This document shows, one piece after another, positions 42,861 to 52,933 of a DNA stretch of 64,000 nt. The notes below the pieces were generated by a model that worked only from the letters and a program-made list of their open reading frames with translations, had not been told where the DNA came from and did no database searches. Both the position numbers and the translations under genes were made by a program. The DNA lies in assembly GCA_000143165.1 (NCBI GenBank), contig CP002084.1, positions 558,001-622,000 on the forward strand. The letters run 5' to 3'. The stretch is from Dehalogenimonas lykanthroporepellens BL-DC-9 (GTDB taxonomy: Bacteria > Chloroflexota > Dehalococcoidia > Dehalococcoidales > Dehalococcoidaceae). How positions within the stretch are numbered: position 1 is the stretch's first letter; each line of letters opens with the position of its first letter.

Positions 42861-44219
42861 TTATCCAATTTCAGCCACAGTTTGCAGGTTTTCGAATTTT
42901 GTCAGAGCGTGTCTGAATCTGACTTTTACATTGCCTGTTGGGCCATTGCGATGTTTGGCAATTATGATATCCGCTATTTCTCTAGGATATTCACGATCGG
43001 GAAACTGTGCCGCCCATTCTTCTTCTTTGAAATACATTTCTTCCCGGTAGATGAATATGACAATATCTGCATCCTGCTCAATGGAACCACTCTCTCGAAG
43101 ATCGGACAAAAGCGGTTGATGCGAAGGGCGTCCTTCAACAGCACGTGATAACTGTGACAAGGCCATAATAGGTACGTTCAACTCACGGGCAATTCCTTTG
43201 AGAGAGCGTGAGATATAACTAATTTCTTGAACCCGGTTATCCCTGCCGGAAGAGGAATCCCCCTGTAGTAGTTGCAGGTAATCAACGACTATCAAATCAA
43301 GTTTGTTCTCAAAGTTTAACCGACGTGCTTTTGCTCTCAGGTCAGAAATACGTAATTGTGGGCTGTCGTCAATATATATAGGTGCTTCGGAAAGATTCCC
43401 GATGGCATGCATTATGCGGTTTTCATCATCTGGTGTTGCCAGACCGGGTTGAAAATGCTTGGTATTAAGGCCTGATTCTGCTGCGACTAACCTGTCTACG
43501 AGTGATTCAGCAGACATTTCAAGGCTAAAAATGGCTGTACAGGCATGATGGTCAACAGCCGCGTTTCTGCCGATATTAAGACCGAATGAGGTTTTACCCA
43601 TGCCGGGACGCCCGGCCACGATAACTAAATCACCTCGCTTCATTCCTCCGATATAGTCGTTGAGCCCATGGAAACCGGTCGGTACTGTTTCCAATTGCTC
43701 ACGGTCCGGGGGAGGTTCCAGGTAGCGGCTGAGAATGTTTTTGATATGAACGAAATCCAGCGTTGTCCGCTCATTCCGGATGTTGAATAAAAGTGTTTCC
43801 GCGCCGGCTATAGCCGTGCCCGGATCGGGATTAGCGGCATATCCTATTTGAGATATTTGTTGCCCGGCGGTTATCAGTAGTCTGGAGACCGAAAGATTAT
43901 AAACAATATGGGCATAATGTTCGGCGTCCAGGGATGTGGGAACCACATTAATCAAGTGGGAAAGATAGGCCGCTCCACCAACCGTTTCCAACTTGTTCTG
44001 CCTTTCAAGTTCCTGGGCCACTGTTACCTGGTTAATGGCCGAACCCCTTTGAAACAGTGATAACGCGGCTTCGAAGATATAACGTCCTGCGTCCGAGTAG
44101 AAATCTTGAGGTTTAAGGAAAGTAGCGATGTCGTAAATTACTTTGCCATCGATTAACAAAGATCCATTTACTGCTTCTTCAGCCGCAATATCGTGAGGGG
44201 GCAGTTTATTTTCTACCAC
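42861..44219 (-). CDS. dnaB: Replicative DNA helicase
   Basis: Hexameric 5'-3' helicase, 452 aa. The N-terminal domain starts LPPHDIAAEEAVNGSLLID; the RecA-like motor has Walker A VAGRPGMGKTSFGLNI, IFSLEMSAESLVDR, Walker B LIVVDYLQLLQGD and LSQLSRAVEGRPSHQPLLSD. It follows rplI by 12 nt, the common rplI-dnaB order. Confidence 0.97.
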   Translation of the reverse strand: MVENKLPPHDIAAEEAVNGSLLIDGKVIYDIATFLKPQDFYSDAGRYIFEAALSLFQRGSAINQVTVAQELERQNKLETVGGAAYLSHLINVVPTSLDAEHYAHIVYNLSVSRLLITAGQQISQIGYAANPDPGTAIAGAETLLFNIRNERTTLDFVHIKNILSRYLEPPPDREQLETVPTGFHGLNDYIGGMKRGDLVIVAGRPGMGKTSFGLNIGRNAAVDHHACTAIFSLEMSAESLVDRLVAAESGLNTKHFQPGLATPDDENRIMHAIGNLSEAPIYIDDSPQLRISDLRAKARRLNFENKLDLIVVDYLQLLQGDSSSGRDNRVQEISYISRSLKGIARELNVPIMALSQLSRAVEGRPSHQPLLSDLRESGSIEQDADIVIFIYREEMYFKEEEWAAQFPDREYPREIADIIIAKHRNGPTGNVKVRFRHALTKFENLQTVAEIG

Positions 44220-44231
44220 CGAATTAACCCC

Positions 44232-44684
44232 CTAGCTTTCTTTGGAAATTACCTTGACGATTACAGACGGAGCGATTGACTTCGACAGCTTGACCACCAC
44301 AGAGTGGGTGCCTAACTGTTTGATTGGTTCGTCTAAAATAATTTTCCTTTTATCGACCGAAATTCCGGATGTGCTGGATATGGCATCAGCAATGTCCGTT
44401 GAGGTTATGGCTCCGTATAGTTTTTCCCCGGAACCGGTTTTTCCGGGAATCTCCAGGACGAGTTTCTCCAGAGATCGCGCTATTCCTTCGAGTTCGGCTT
44501 CATATTTAGCCTGCTTATTACGCTCGGCTTCCACCTTTGCGTTGGCCAGACTGGTAGCTTGTTTACTGGCTACAGCGGCCAACCCGTTTTTTAAAAGATA
44601 ATTACGAGCGTAACCATCAGGAACATCTTTCAACTGCCCTGTTTTTCCGATTGTTGGTACGTCTTTCAGTAATACTACTTTCAT
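44232..44684 (-). CDS. rplI: Ribosomal protein bL9
   Basis: 150-aa large-subunit protein. The N-terminal domain [20 protein letters not shown] and [16 protein letters not shown] is the bL9 signature, followed by the long connecting helix and a C-terminal rRNA-binding domain. It is 7 nt after trxB and 12 nt before dnaB. Confidence 0.97.
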   Translation of the reverse strand: MKVVLLKDVPTIGKTGQLKDVPDGYARNYLLKNGLAAVASKQATSLANAKVEAERNKQAKYEAELEGIARSLEKLVLEIPGKTGSGEKLYGAITSTDIADAISSTSGISVDKRKIILDEPIKQLGTHSVVVKLSKSIAPSVIVKVISKES

Positions 44685-44691
44685 ATTTACC

Positions 44692-45630
44692 TTATTGTTG
44701 TGTTTTTATTCCTGATAAATAGTTCTGAGCATAAGAGGCGGCGGTTGCTCCGTCCCCGGCCGCGGATACTACCTGCCGGGCTGAATCAGCTCTTACGTCC
44801 CCTGCGGCGTATATTCCAGACACACTGGTTTCCATTCGGACATTGGTAACAACTGCTCCGTTCCGGTCGAGGTCTACGACGCCTTTTAAATAGTCAGTAT
44901 TTGGGATTAGTCCAACAGCCACGAATATTCCTCCGACTTCCAGGATGGACTCATCTCCCGTTTTTGTATTTATTAATTTTAACCGTTCTACTGAATCTTT
45001 ACCCTCAATGGCAACCACATCGGTATTCCAGATAAAACTGATTTTCGGATCTGATTTGGCTTTTTCCTGCAAGACCGGTGTCGCCCTTAGTGAATCTCTA
45101 CGATGAATTATAAACACGCGTTCGGCGAAATGTGTCAAATGAACAGCTTCATTAAGAGCACCATTGCCGCCTCCGATGACAGCGACAATTTTGTTGCGGA
45201 AGAATGGTCCGTCACATGTGGCGCAAAAGGAAACACCGCGACCAACTAACTCTTTTTCACCCGGAACGCCGAGTTTTCGTCTTTCAGAGCCTCCGGCAAT
45301 GATTAAAGCTTTAGCCTGGTAATCGCCCAGGCGGGTTTTAACGACTTTGTAAGAGCCTTTATCTTCAATACCGTTAACACCAGTTTGAATATGTTCGACT
45401 CCAAATTTATTAGTTTGTTCATGCATACGTTGAGTTAAATCATAGCCGTTGATGACCTCAACGAAACCAGGATAATTCTCAATTTCCCATGCTTCTGCCA
45501 TTCGCCCGCCGATAGCACTCCCTTCAATTATGGCAGTTTTTAATTTAGCCCGACTCGTATAGAGACCAGCGGTAAGTCCGGCCGGACCCCCTCCGATTAT
45601 AATGATGTCATACGGTAACTGAGTTGGCAT
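44692..45630 (-). CDS. trxB: Thioredoxin reductase
   Basis: NADPH-dependent flavoprotein, 312 aa. FAD motif [19 protein letters not shown], redox pair in [13 protein letters not shown](P) motif [16 protein letters not shown] and [20 protein letters not shown] 45630 is preferred over 45651 because AGGAGGT lies just before it. It overlaps plsX by 23 nt. Confidence 0.95.
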   Translation of the reverse strand: MPTQLPYDIIIIGGGPAGLTAGLYTSRAKLKTAIIEGSAIGGRMAEAWEIENYPGFVEVINGYDLTQRMHEQTNKFGVEHIQTGVNGIEDKGSYKVVKTRLGDYQAKALIIAGGSERRKLGVPGEKELVGRGVSFCATCDGPFFRNKIVAVIGGGNGALNEAVHLTHFAERVFIIHRRDSLRATPVLQEKAKSDPKISFIWNTDVVAIEGKDSVERLKLINTKTGDESILEVGGIFVAVGLIPNTDYLKGVVDLDRNGAVVTNVRMETSVSGIYAAGDVRADSARQVVSAAGDGATAASYAQNYLSGIKTQQ

Positions 45631-46633
45631 GCTCTTTAACCTCCTGGGCAATTAATTCCGGAATGCGCTGTTCAGCGGTACGTTTTGCGGTAAGTATTGC
45701 GTTTTTAATAGCTTTAGCTCGTGAACGCCCGTGTGAAACGATAATTGTTCCTTTCACCCCTAGAAGACAAGCCCCCCCATACTCCCTGAAATCCATACTC
45801 TTTGCCATGTGACCAATTCCTACGTCTGCCAGTAAGGCTCGTCCTCTAAGATGAGATGCAGAGGAAACAGCTTGACCGACTTGCCTGATTTTGATGATTG
45901 AATCTCCCAGCCCTTCAAATGCCTTGATCAGGATATTGCCAGTATAACCATCAACTACGATTACATCAGCGGTATCCCGGACCAGGTCATGACCTTCAAT
46001 GTTGCCAATGAACTTGATATTGTTCATGTTCTTCAATAATTGATGGGTTTCGACGACGAGTTTATTTCCTTTTGTTTCTTCCGACCCGTTACTCATCAAT
46101 CCTACTCTAGGAGTTTCAATTCCCATGACATATTTTGCATAAATATTACCCAGCCTTGCGAATTCAGCCAGGTGCAAAGGACGGCAATCAGAGTTAGCCC
46201 CTGCGTCGAGTAGAAGAGATGGCGCATGGGGAACAAGCTTGATAATACTACCCAGAGCCGGCCGCTCTATACCGTCGATTTTTCCCAGTAACAAATAGGC
46301 GGCACATAATACCGCTCCTGTCGATCCAGCCGATACGAAAGCATCAGCTAAACCTTCCTTGACCATCATAGTTCCCACGGCGATGGAAGACTTCGGCTTA
46401 GACTTCAGCGCTTCCACCGGATGTTCATGGAAGTCTATATTTTGGGGAGCGTGGACTATGGATATATTCAATTTTTTTAGGTGTTTACCGGCTTGGACAT
46501 GCAATACTGGTCTTTTACCGACCAGTATTATTTCGACCCCTTGATCTTTCAATTCTTGCGCGGCTTTGATAGCGCCTTTGACAATCTCGTATGGTGCGTA
46601 ATCGCCGCCAGATGCGTCTACAGCAATTTTCAT
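45608..46633 (-). CDS. plsX: Phosphate acyltransferase
   Basis: Makes acyl-phosphate from acyl-ACP for phospholipid synthesis. Family sequence: [65 protein letters not shown] and [10 protein letters not shown]. Length 341 aa is normal. fapR or fab genes that often accompany it are not here. Confidence 0.96.
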   Translation of the reverse strand: MKIAVDASGGDYAPYEIVKGAIKAAQELKDQGVEIILVGKRPVLHVQAGKHLKKLNISIVHAPQNIDFHEHPVEALKSKPKSSIAVGTMMVKEGLADAFVSAGSTGAVLCAAYLLLGKIDGIERPALGSIIKLVPHAPSLLLDAGANSDCRPLHLAEFARLGNIYAKYVMGIETPRVGLMSNGSEETKGNKLVVETHQLLKNMNNIKFIGNIEGHDLVRDTADVIVVDGYTGNILIKAFEGLGDSIIKIRQVGQAVSSASHLRGRALLADVGIGHMAKSMDFREYGGACLLGVKGTIIVSHGRSRAKAIKNAILTAKRTAEQRIPELIAQEVKEHANSVTV

Positions 46634-46656
46634 TACGAATGACCTTTCTAAATGAT

Positions 46657-47466
46657 TTAAGAAATGCAGGAAGAAACGGTACTTACATTATGCTTTATAT
46701 TGCGTATCTGTATCAAGGCGGCTCCCATAGCTCCTGACAATTCGGGTTGATTGGGAATGAACGGCTCGATACCTAACACTTCCGTAAACGCCTTTACCAT
46801 CGCTTGGTTTCTGGCGACACCGCCTTGGAAAACCACTGGGGGTTTTATACCCCCGATTTTTCCGGTGTCGGAAAGAAAGTTACGTGCCAAAGCCAGGCAT
46901 AGACCGAAGATTATATCTGATGGACAAGCACCGGACTGTTGGGCATGTATCATGTCTGATTCGGCAAAAACAGTACAACGGGCGTTTATTTTCTCGGGGT
47001 TGGCACTATTCGAGCCGATGTCGGCGAACTTTTCGATCGGCATTCCAAGGCGAGTCGCTTGATGCTCCAAGAATGAACCCGTACCGGCGGCACAGACCGT
47101 ATTCATGGAAAAGTTTTCGACGAACCCATTACTAAGCAATATCAGTTTAGAATCCTGGCCGCCAATTTCTATAACAGACGAAGCCTCAGGTAAATAATAA
47201 TCTGCGGCTAACGCTTGACAGGTAATTTCGTTTTTCACAATATCCGCATGGAGTTCTTTCCCAACCAGGTCGCGGGCACTTCCGGTCACAGTCAATGAGT
47301 ATTCTTTGCCTATGAGTTGTTCGCACTGGGCTATCAACTCTCTCGAAACGGCAATCGGCTTGCCATTTGTCGGTGATGTCAAGGAAAATACAACTGCACA
47401 CCGACCATTCAATACGGCAATCTTAGAATTTACCGAGCCTATATCAATCCCGACAAAATAATTCAT
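46657..47466 (-). CDS. BcrAD/BadFG-family activator ATPase (2-hydroxyacyl-CoA dehydratase activase type)
   Basis: A 269-aa ASKHA-fold ATPase. Phosphate loops [17 protein letters not shown] and [12 protein letters not shown]; cluster-ligand Cys in [15 protein letters not shown] and [16 protein letters not shown]. Such activases use ATP and one [4Fe-4S] between two subunits to inject low-potential electrons into dehydratases or benzoyl-CoA-type reductases. No partner enzyme is nearby, so the target is unknown. It overlaps the M20 gene by 4 nt and precedes plsX. Confidence 0.9.
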   Translation of the reverse strand: MNYFVGIDIGSVNSKIAVLNGRCAVVFSLTSPTNGKPIAVSRELIAQCEQLIGKEYSLTVTGSARDLVGKELHADIVKNEITCQALAADYYLPEASSVIEIGGQDSKLILLSNGFVENFSMNTVCAAGTGSFLEHQATRLGMPIEKFADIGSNSANPEKINARCTVFAESDMIHAQQSGACPSDIIFGLCLALARNFLSDTGKIGGIKPPVVFQGGVARNQAMVKAFTEVLGIEPFIPNQPELSGAMGAALIQIRNIKHNVSTVSSCIS

Positions 47467-48653
47467 ATATTCACCTGGCGGGTTTTGAATTCGTCTTTCA
47501 TCTTGACCAATAGCTCCGGCTGTGAGAACAGGTCAGCCACGGTCATTGCCAAGGCTTTCGCGGCGTCTGTCATGGCATTGATACCGAGTTCGGATTGAGC
47601 CGCCTGTGCGAATTCCCTGGTATGTCCCGCAATTTGAGCAGGAGCTATAGAAACAAATGCATGCAATCCTGGCAGTATTTGGGAGACATTACCCATGTCA
47701 GTGCTTCCAAATGTCGACGTTGAATCGGTCAAGTCGATTTCCTGCCCCAGCGACTCGAAGTTATCTACAAATAGTTTGGCCAGAGTATTGTTATTCTTTA
47801 GTGGTTGGTAAACGATTGAGTCCCAACTGTAATCCAACTTGGCACTGGTTGCCTGCTCTCCGGCTCTGAAACATCCAAGTACTTTATTTTTTAATTCTTC
47901 TAAATAGTCCAATTCAGTCGCTCGAACCAAGAATACACCAGCTGAGTGACCGGGAACGATGTTAGCCGCTACCCCTCCATCAGTAATAATACCGTGAACC
48001 CTCGCATCGGGCCGGATGTGCTGACGTAAAGCTGACAAAGCATTGTATGCAATTACTATTGCGTCCAAAGCGTTCACTCCGGCGTGAGGTTCGGCCGCCG
48101 CATGGGCTTCCTGACCGAAATATTCGACATTGAGTGTTGCGCAAGCCAGCGCTTTGGCCATCGCTACACTTTTCCCTGATTCCGGATGCACCATCATAAC
48201 CGCGTCAAGGTCGTCGAAACAACCTTTTTGGCACATGATTATCTTGCCGCCGAACAACTCTTCGGCCGGGGTTCCGATATACTGTATTTGACCTCCGTAA
48301 AGGTCAACCACTCGCCGGCAGGCAACACTGGCTCCGGCACTCGAAGCGGCAATAAGATTGTGCCCGCAAGCGTGGCCTATGTCAGGCAACGCATCGTATT
48401 CGCCGAGAAAGGCCAGTCTGGGACGGCCTTCACCATAAGTAGCTCGGAAAGCTGTAGGAAGACCATAAATCCCTGATTCGATATTGAAGCCTGAATCTCT
48501 TAAGTATTCGGTCAGTATTTTTGTAGCTTTGTATTCTTCAAATCCTAACTCAGGATTGGAATGTATTTGAAGGGCAATCGACCTCAGGTAATCGGAATGG
48601 CCGTTTATTTCTGCAATAAGGCGGGTTTTCAAATCAGATAGTTTGTGAATCAT
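47463..48653 (-). CDS. M20-family amidohydrolase/peptidase
   Basis: A 396-aa metal hydrolase. Metal-site motifs: IGHACGHNLIAASS, the Glu pair in IGTPAEELFGG, and STFGSTDMGNVSQILPG; a dimerisation domain with AHAAAEPHAGVNALDA is in the middle. It is closest to AbgB/amidohydrolase types that cleave acyl-amino acids or aminobenzoyl-glutamate; substrate unknown. ATG 48653 (MIHKLSDLKTRL) is preferred over 48713 because upstream residues are not family-like and would run into the divergent promoter. Confidence 0.88.
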   Translation of the reverse strand: MIHKLSDLKTRLIAEINGHSDYLRSIALQIHSNPELGFEEYKATKILTEYLRDSGFNIESGIYGLPTAFRATYGEGRPRLAFLGEYDALPDIGHACGHNLIAASSAGASVACRRVVDLYGGQIQYIGTPAEELFGGKIIMCQKGCFDDLDAVMMVHPESGKSVAMAKALACATLNVEYFGQEAHAAAEPHAGVNALDAIVIAYNALSALRQHIRPDARVHGIITDGGVAANIVPGHSAGVFLVRATELDYLEELKNKVLGCFRAGEQATSAKLDYSWDSIVYQPLKNNNTLAKLFVDNFESLGQEIDLTDSTSTFGSTDMGNVSQILPGLHAFVSIAPAQIAGHTREFAQAAQSELGINAMTDAAKALAMTVADLFSQPELLVKMKDEFKTRQVNI

Positions 48654-48706
48654 GTGTTTAATTATATAACAAGAAGTGGTAACGAACCATATCCTCCTTG
48701 ATCGTT

Positions 48707-48735
48707 TTGCCAATCAGGCTGAGTGTCTTTATAAT
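48707..48735 (+). promoter_or_regulatory. Promoter giving a leaderless moaB mRNA
   Basis: TTGCCA at 48707-48712, a 17-nt spacer and TATAAT at 48730-48735. Transcription would start near 48742, and the moaB ATG is at 48745, with no ribosome site. Confidence 0.75.
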
Positions 48736-48744
48736 TGATAACCA

Positions 48745-49248
48745 ATGGGGTATATTGATCACAAAGAAGCGTCTCCGACAAGTGTTTCCTTCGGTATCGT
48801 AACGGTTTCTGATTCCCGTACAGAGGATACCGATGAGTCAGGCCGTTATCTAACTGACGTCCTGCTTGAGCATGGCCATTCGGTGAATGGTTATCAACTG
48901 ATAAAGAACAACGGCGAGGCAATACACCGGGTTATTGAAAAGTTCATTGGTCATCCTGAAATCCAGATTATAATATTCACCGGCGGCACTGGGATATCTC
49001 ACCGGGATTTAACTGTAGAAACAATCACACCTCTTTTTAAAAAGCAGATACCCGGGTTTGGAGAATTATTCAGATATCTCACTTGGCAAGAGATTGGCAC
49101 CGCGTCAATTATGAGTAGAGCCATAGCCGGGGTCATTGATAATAAGGTCTTTTTGTGCCTTCCGGGCTCACTGAACGCGGTTAAACTGGCTTTGGAATCG
49201 ATAATATTGCCTGAAGCTGGGCACCTGATTCGGGAGGCTCGGAGATGA
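48745..49248 (+). CDS. moaB: Molybdenum cofactor biosynthesis protein MoaB/Mog type
   Basis: 167 aa, adenylates molybdopterin before metal insertion. FGIVTVSDSRTEDTDESGR, IIFTGGTGISHRDLTVE and LCLPGSLNAVKLAL are family motifs. ATG 48745 is the only start that includes the usual N-terminal extension. moeA overlaps its end by 4 nt. Formate dehydrogenase and reductive-dehalogenase-linked molybdoenzymes would be users, but none is in the window. Confidence 0.94.
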   Translation: MGYIDHKEASPTSVSFGIVTVSDSRTEDTDESGRYLTDVLLEHGHSVNGYQLIKNNGEAIHRVIEKFIGHPEIQIIIFTGGTGISHRDLTVETITPLFKKQIPGFGELFRYLTWQEIGTASIMSRAIAGVIDNKVFLCLPGSLNAVKLALESIILPEAGHLIREARR

Positions 49249-50459
49249 TGAGACCCTTTGGTTCCCTGCTGGATTTTGACTCGGCACTTAAAGCTGTTCT
49301 GGCCGATACCTCTACTTTGGATGAGACGGAGTTCGTCGAAATAGGACTTCTGTTAGGCAGAGTGCTGGCAGAGGATATCCAGGCCACAATGTCGATTCCA
49401 CCGTTCGACCGAGCCGCGATGGACGGATTTGCCGTTATGGCTGAAGACACTTTTGGCGCTTCGCGGAGACAACCAAAACAATTAACAATAGTCGGCAAAT
49501 TGTATGCTGGGCAGTTTCCTGAAATAAATATCGACTCCGGTCAGGCGATACAGATAGCTACCGGGGCCCCGGTTCCAAAAGGAGCCGATGCGGTGGTTAT
49601 GGTAGAAGAAACCGAAACAAAAGGAGACTCGGTTTGTTTGTACAAATCAGCTTTTCCTGGACTTAATATCGGGCGGGAAGGTGAAGATATTAGAATTGGG
49701 GAAACTATTCTAAAACGGCTCGAAGTTTTCAATCCAGGGAAAATAGGCGTCTTGGCCTCACAAGGATTAAGTGGCGCCAACGTTATCCGAAAGCCTCGAG
49801 TAGCGATTCTGCCTACAGGAGAGGAAGTTGCTTCAACAGGTACTACTCTCCAACCTGGCCAGATATTTGACATAAACACTCATACTCTAGCAAGTGTTGT
49901 TGAACAAAGCGGCGGCATACCTGTAAGGCAAGCCATCGCGCTCGATCAACCGAATGAGCTTCAATTATCGCTTGAAAAAGCGCTCGGAAATGATATGGTT
50001 GTTATATCCGGAGGATCGTCGGTAGGTGAAAGAGATCTCATGTTTACCATCCTGGAGAAAATGGGCCAGGTAAAGTTTCATGGTATTCAGATAAAACCGG
50101 GAAAGCCTACCATGTTTGCTATTGTTGATAACAAACCGGTATTTGGTATGCCAGGTTATCCCACATCTTGTTTAATAAATGCCTATATTCTCCTTCAACC
50201 GGCAGTCAGGAAACTGGCCGGCTTACCATCAGCAAGACCAAATATTGTAAAAGCTGAATTAACCCATAATATTTCAGGCAGTGTAGGGCGACGGCAATTC
50301 TTGCCTGTAACCATAAAAGATGGATTTACAACTCCATTATTCAAGGAATCAGGAGCGATCACGGCTACGTCTCATGCTGATGGCTATCTTGATATTCCTC
50401 AGAATGTCGATATCTTATATAAAGGCTCCGTAATCAACGTTCATCTTTTTCGGGATTAA
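49245..50459 (+). CDS. moeA: Molybdopterin molybdenumtransferase
   Basis: 404 aa, inserts molybdate into adenylated molybdopterin. PPFDRAAMDGFAVMAEDTFG, TGAPVPKGADAVVMVEET, ILPTGEEV, VVISGGSSVGERD and FGMPGYPTSCLINA are conserved. It follows moaB with an ATGA overlap. Confidence 0.95.
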   Translation: MMRPFGSLLDFDSALKAVLADTSTLDETEFVEIGLLLGRVLAEDIQATMSIPPFDRAAMDGFAVMAEDTFGASRRQPKQLTIVGKLYAGQFPEINIDSGQAIQIATGAPVPKGADAVVMVEETETKGDSVCLYKSAFPGLNIGREGEDIRIGETILKRLEVFNPGKIGVLASQGLSGANVIRKPRVAILPTGEEVASTGTTLQPGQIFDINTHTLASVVEQSGGIPVRQAIALDQPNELQLSLEKALGNDMVVISGGSSVGERDLMFTILEKMGQVKFHGIQIKPGKPTMFAIVDNKPVFGMPGYPTSCLINAYILLQPAVRKLAGLPSARPNIVKAELTHNISGSVGRRQFLPVTIKDGFTTPLFKESGAITATSHADGYLDIPQNVDILYKGSVINVHLFRD

Positions 50460-50709
50460 ATCGGGGTTTGAGTTATTAGGCCGGCCGCTATGTTGCCGGC
50501 CCCTTTGAAAGTCGCACATTCTTCATGAGCGTATTGATATCGGTGCAAAATTGAGCAACCCGAGGCCGGCCTGTTCAACACCGGTAGTTCGCAATTGGAA
50601 AAGATTAGTGTGAGGCCATGCGCATGCCAGCGGATCTTGGGAAAATAGATGAGCCGGAATTGAGAGAATGGTATTGAGGAGATACTGTAACTTGCTGGAA
50701 GGCATAATT
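50460..50709. other. Non-coding gap after moeA with a GC hairpin
   Basis: GGCCGGC (50479-50485) and GCCGGCC (50495-50501) form a 7-bp hairpin followed by CCTTT, a possible weak terminator for moeA. The rest (50520-50709) shows no gene that I can support. Confidence 0.55.
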
Positions 50710-50786
50710 TGGTCGGGGTGGACGGATTTGAACCGTCGACCACCTGAACCCCATTCAGGTGCGCTACCAGGCTGCGCTACACCCCG
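50710..50786 (-). tRNA. tRNA-Pro (GGG)
   Basis: Minus-strand 77 nt with encoded CCA, acceptor CGGGGTG/CACCCCG, anticodon loop ATGGGGT (anticodon GGG), T-arm CGGTTCAAATCCG. It is a second proline tRNA beside the TGG one at 29.3 kb. Confidence 0.94.
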
Positions 50787-50884
50787 TAAATCAGTCCTAA
50801 GATTAGCATATAACCTCGTTTCTAGCAAGCTGAAACAACCTAGGAGTAATCGTTCAAAAGTTTGTTGTATCCTGCCTGTTCAGA

Positions 50885-50890
50885 TATAAT
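50885..50890 (+). promoter_or_regulatory. -10 box of def
   Basis: TATAAT about 28 nt before the def ATG at 50919. The -35 region is unclear and the ribosome site is poor. Confidence 0.5.
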
Positions 50891-50918
50891 ATTTACATAA
50901 TACCAATGGAATAATTGA

Positions 50919-51443
50919 ATGCCTGTCAGAAAAATTAGAATTCACCCCGATCCAGTGTTACGAATCAAATCAAAAAAGATACCTGTTGTAGACCGTTCCA
51001 TCAGGGAGTTGGTGGACGACATGGTTGAGACCATGCAAACTAATAACGGATGTGGGCTAGCGGCACCACAGGTTGGCGTATCACTTCGTTGTATTGTTAT
51101 TGGTATGCCGGAACAAGACCCTTTCACCATTATCAATCCGGAGATAGTCAAGCGACGTGGTGAAAGGGTAATTGAGGAAGCTTGTCTCAGTATTCCCGGG
51201 GTCGGTGCGGAAGTAACCAGGTCGCTTGAAGTCATCGTCAAAGGAATCGGAAGAGATGGAAAACCTTTGAGAATTAAAGGACATGACCTTTTAGCTCAGG
51301 CACTTGAGCATGAGATCGACCATTTGAATGGTTTGCTTTTCATAGACAGGGTGGATTCACAAGAAAAACTCTATAAAATAACACAAATCAGCGATGGCGA
51401 ACGCCTTGAGGCGGGAAATCGGTCGGACAAGGACACCGATTGA
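50919..51443 (+). CDS. def: Peptide deformylase
   Basis: Removes the formyl group from new proteins with a bound Fe2+/Zn2+. Motif 1 GCGLAAPQVG, motif 2 EACLSIPGV with the metal Cys, motif 3 HEIDHLNG with the metal His pair. Length 174 aa is normal. The HAD gene overlaps its end by 4 nt. Confidence 0.96.
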   Translation: MPVRKIRIHPDPVLRIKSKKIPVVDRSIRELVDDMVETMQTNNGCGLAAPQVGVSLRCIVIGMPEQDPFTIINPEIVKRRGERVIEEACLSIPGVGAEVTRSLEVIVKGIGRDGKPLRIKGHDLLAQALEHEIDHLNGLLFIDRVDSQEKLYKITQISDGERLEAGNRSDKDTD

Positions 51444-52090
51444 AAAAATTAAACAAAACACTACTTCAGTGTGATTTTGACGGTACTATTACCGAAGGCG
51501 ATATCAGCTTTTTGATACTCGACCATTTTGCCGAAGGCGATTGGCGTACGATATTGAAAGAGTACCAAAAGGGCCGTATTACCGTCGGTGACTTTAATAA
51601 TCGAGCTTTCGCTTTGGTGAAACAACCCCAAAAAACACTTGAATCCTTTGTGATGGCAAATGGGCGTATTCGTGATGGATTGGGTGAGTTGGTCAGTTAC
51701 TGCTCGGAAAATGGTATAAAACTTGTAGTAGTCTCGAACGGCCTAGACTTCTATATAAGAACTTTACTTGGTAAATATAATTGTGACAACATTGAAATTA
51801 ACGCCGCGCGAACAGTGTTCACTGATTCGGGGATAGATGCCCGGTACTATAACCATCATGGCGAGGAAGTCCTCAGCGAGTTTAAAGAGTCTTACACTCG
51901 TAAGTTCATTTCCGGTGGCTATCGAGTTTTTTATGCTGGTAATGGGCCTTCCGATATTCCCGCCTCAAGGTTGGCTTCACACACCTTTGCCACTGAAACA
52001 CTGGAAGCCTACTATCGCGAAAAAAAGCTGGCCTTCACACCATTCGAAAAATTGACCCAGGTTACCGAAGGGCTGAAAAAGATACTCTAG
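51440..52090 (+). CDS. HAD-IB (MtnX/SerB-like) phosphatase
   Basis: A 216-aa HAD hydrolase: nucleophile motif LLQCDFDGTITEGD, motif II VVVSNGLDF and motif IV YAGNGPSDIPASR. The best family match by eye is MtnX-like phosphatase; a phosphoserine phosphatase role is also possible. Start is a TTG overlapping the def stop. It is convergent with yggS (4-nt overlap of ends). Confidence 0.82.
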   Translation: MKKLNKTLLQCDFDGTITEGDISFLILDHFAEGDWRTILKEYQKGRITVGDFNNRAFALVKQPQKTLESFVMANGRIRDGLGELVSYCSENGIKLVVVSNGLDFYIRTLLGKYNCDNIEINAARTVFTDSGIDARYYNHHGEEVLSEFKESYTRKFISGGYRVFYAGNGPSDIPASRLASHTFATETLEAYYREKKLAFTPFEKLTQVTEGLKKIL

Positions 52091-52758
52091 AATCCAGGGC
52101 TGAATATTGCCTTTCCCAGCCTGATGAAATTGGCGCCTTCTTCGATAGCTAACATGTAAGAATCACTCATTCCCATGGATAGAATCTCCGGCCCACTTAC
52201 TAGACATCTGGAAACCAGTTCATCCAACAATGTTTTGGTTTCGACAAAAAAAGGCCTCAGGCGAATCGATGGTACTTCCGGGCCCATAGTCATGATGCCT
52301 CTGAGACAAAGATTGGGCAAACAAGAAATCGTTTCCGCCAACTGTATAACATTGTCCGGCCAAGCCCCGCTTTTACTGGATTCCCGGCCTATATTTACTT
52401 GTATAAGGACCGGCATGATAACTCCGGATTTCCGGCAAGTATTATTAAGCGACTGCGCCAATGTCGTATCGTCTATGGTCTCTATAAAATCAAATAATTC
52501 TGTACTTTTAGCTACCTTATTCTTTTGAAGGTGCCCGATATAATGGCTTTTAAAAGGAATAAATGATTTATTCAGACAACCGATTATCTCACGAGCCTCC
52601 TGGACATAGTTGAAAGCAACAATATCTACTCCGGATTGCAGAGCCGTGGTAATTTCGGGAATGCTTCTTTTTTTTACGACAGCTTCTATCGTAACGGTTG
52701 AGGGAATTTCCTTTTTGATGCACTCAATGTTTTTTGTAATGTGTCGATACATAATCAA
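52087..52758 (-). CDS. YggS-type PLP homeostasis protein
   Basis: A 223-aa single-domain PLP-binding TIM barrel (COG0325). The PLP Lys would be in EAVVKKRSIPEI, where family members read VAVSKTKP, so this site is divergent. SHYIGHLQKNKV, LIQVNIGRESSKSG and LSMGMSDSYMLAIEEGA are typical. It begins 4 nt inside the end of the interrupted zinc-ribbon gene, so it lost its upstream operon partner to the IS insertion. Confidence 0.9.
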   Translation of the reverse strand: MIMYRHITKNIECIKKEIPSTVTIEAVVKKRSIPEITTALQSGVDIVAFNYVQEAREIIGCLNKSFIPFKSHYIGHLQKNKVAKSTELFDFIETIDDTTLAQSLNNTCRKSGVIMPVLIQVNIGRESSKSGAWPDNVIQLAETISCLPNLCLRGIMTMGPEVPSIRLRPFFVETKTLLDELVSRCLVSGPEILSMGMSDSYMLAIEEGANFIRLGKAIFSPGF

Positions 52759-52933
52759 GCCAGAGGTTTACCGCAGTAGGGACAAAAACGCATTGATGGT
52801 TGAATGGGTTCGGAACAGTATTGACATAACGGTACGGGCTTGTTGGTAGCCTCTCCCAAGCTGGTAATAATACCTTTCAATTGAGTTTCAGTCATCAGCC
52901 GGCCGGCAATTTCTTGTTTGAGGCTATCTGCTA

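Noticed and set aside
50460-50709. Possible small minus-strand gene (about 60 codons from 50705)
   Set aside because: No ribosome site or recognisable sequence; the frame passes through a terminator-like hairpin region.
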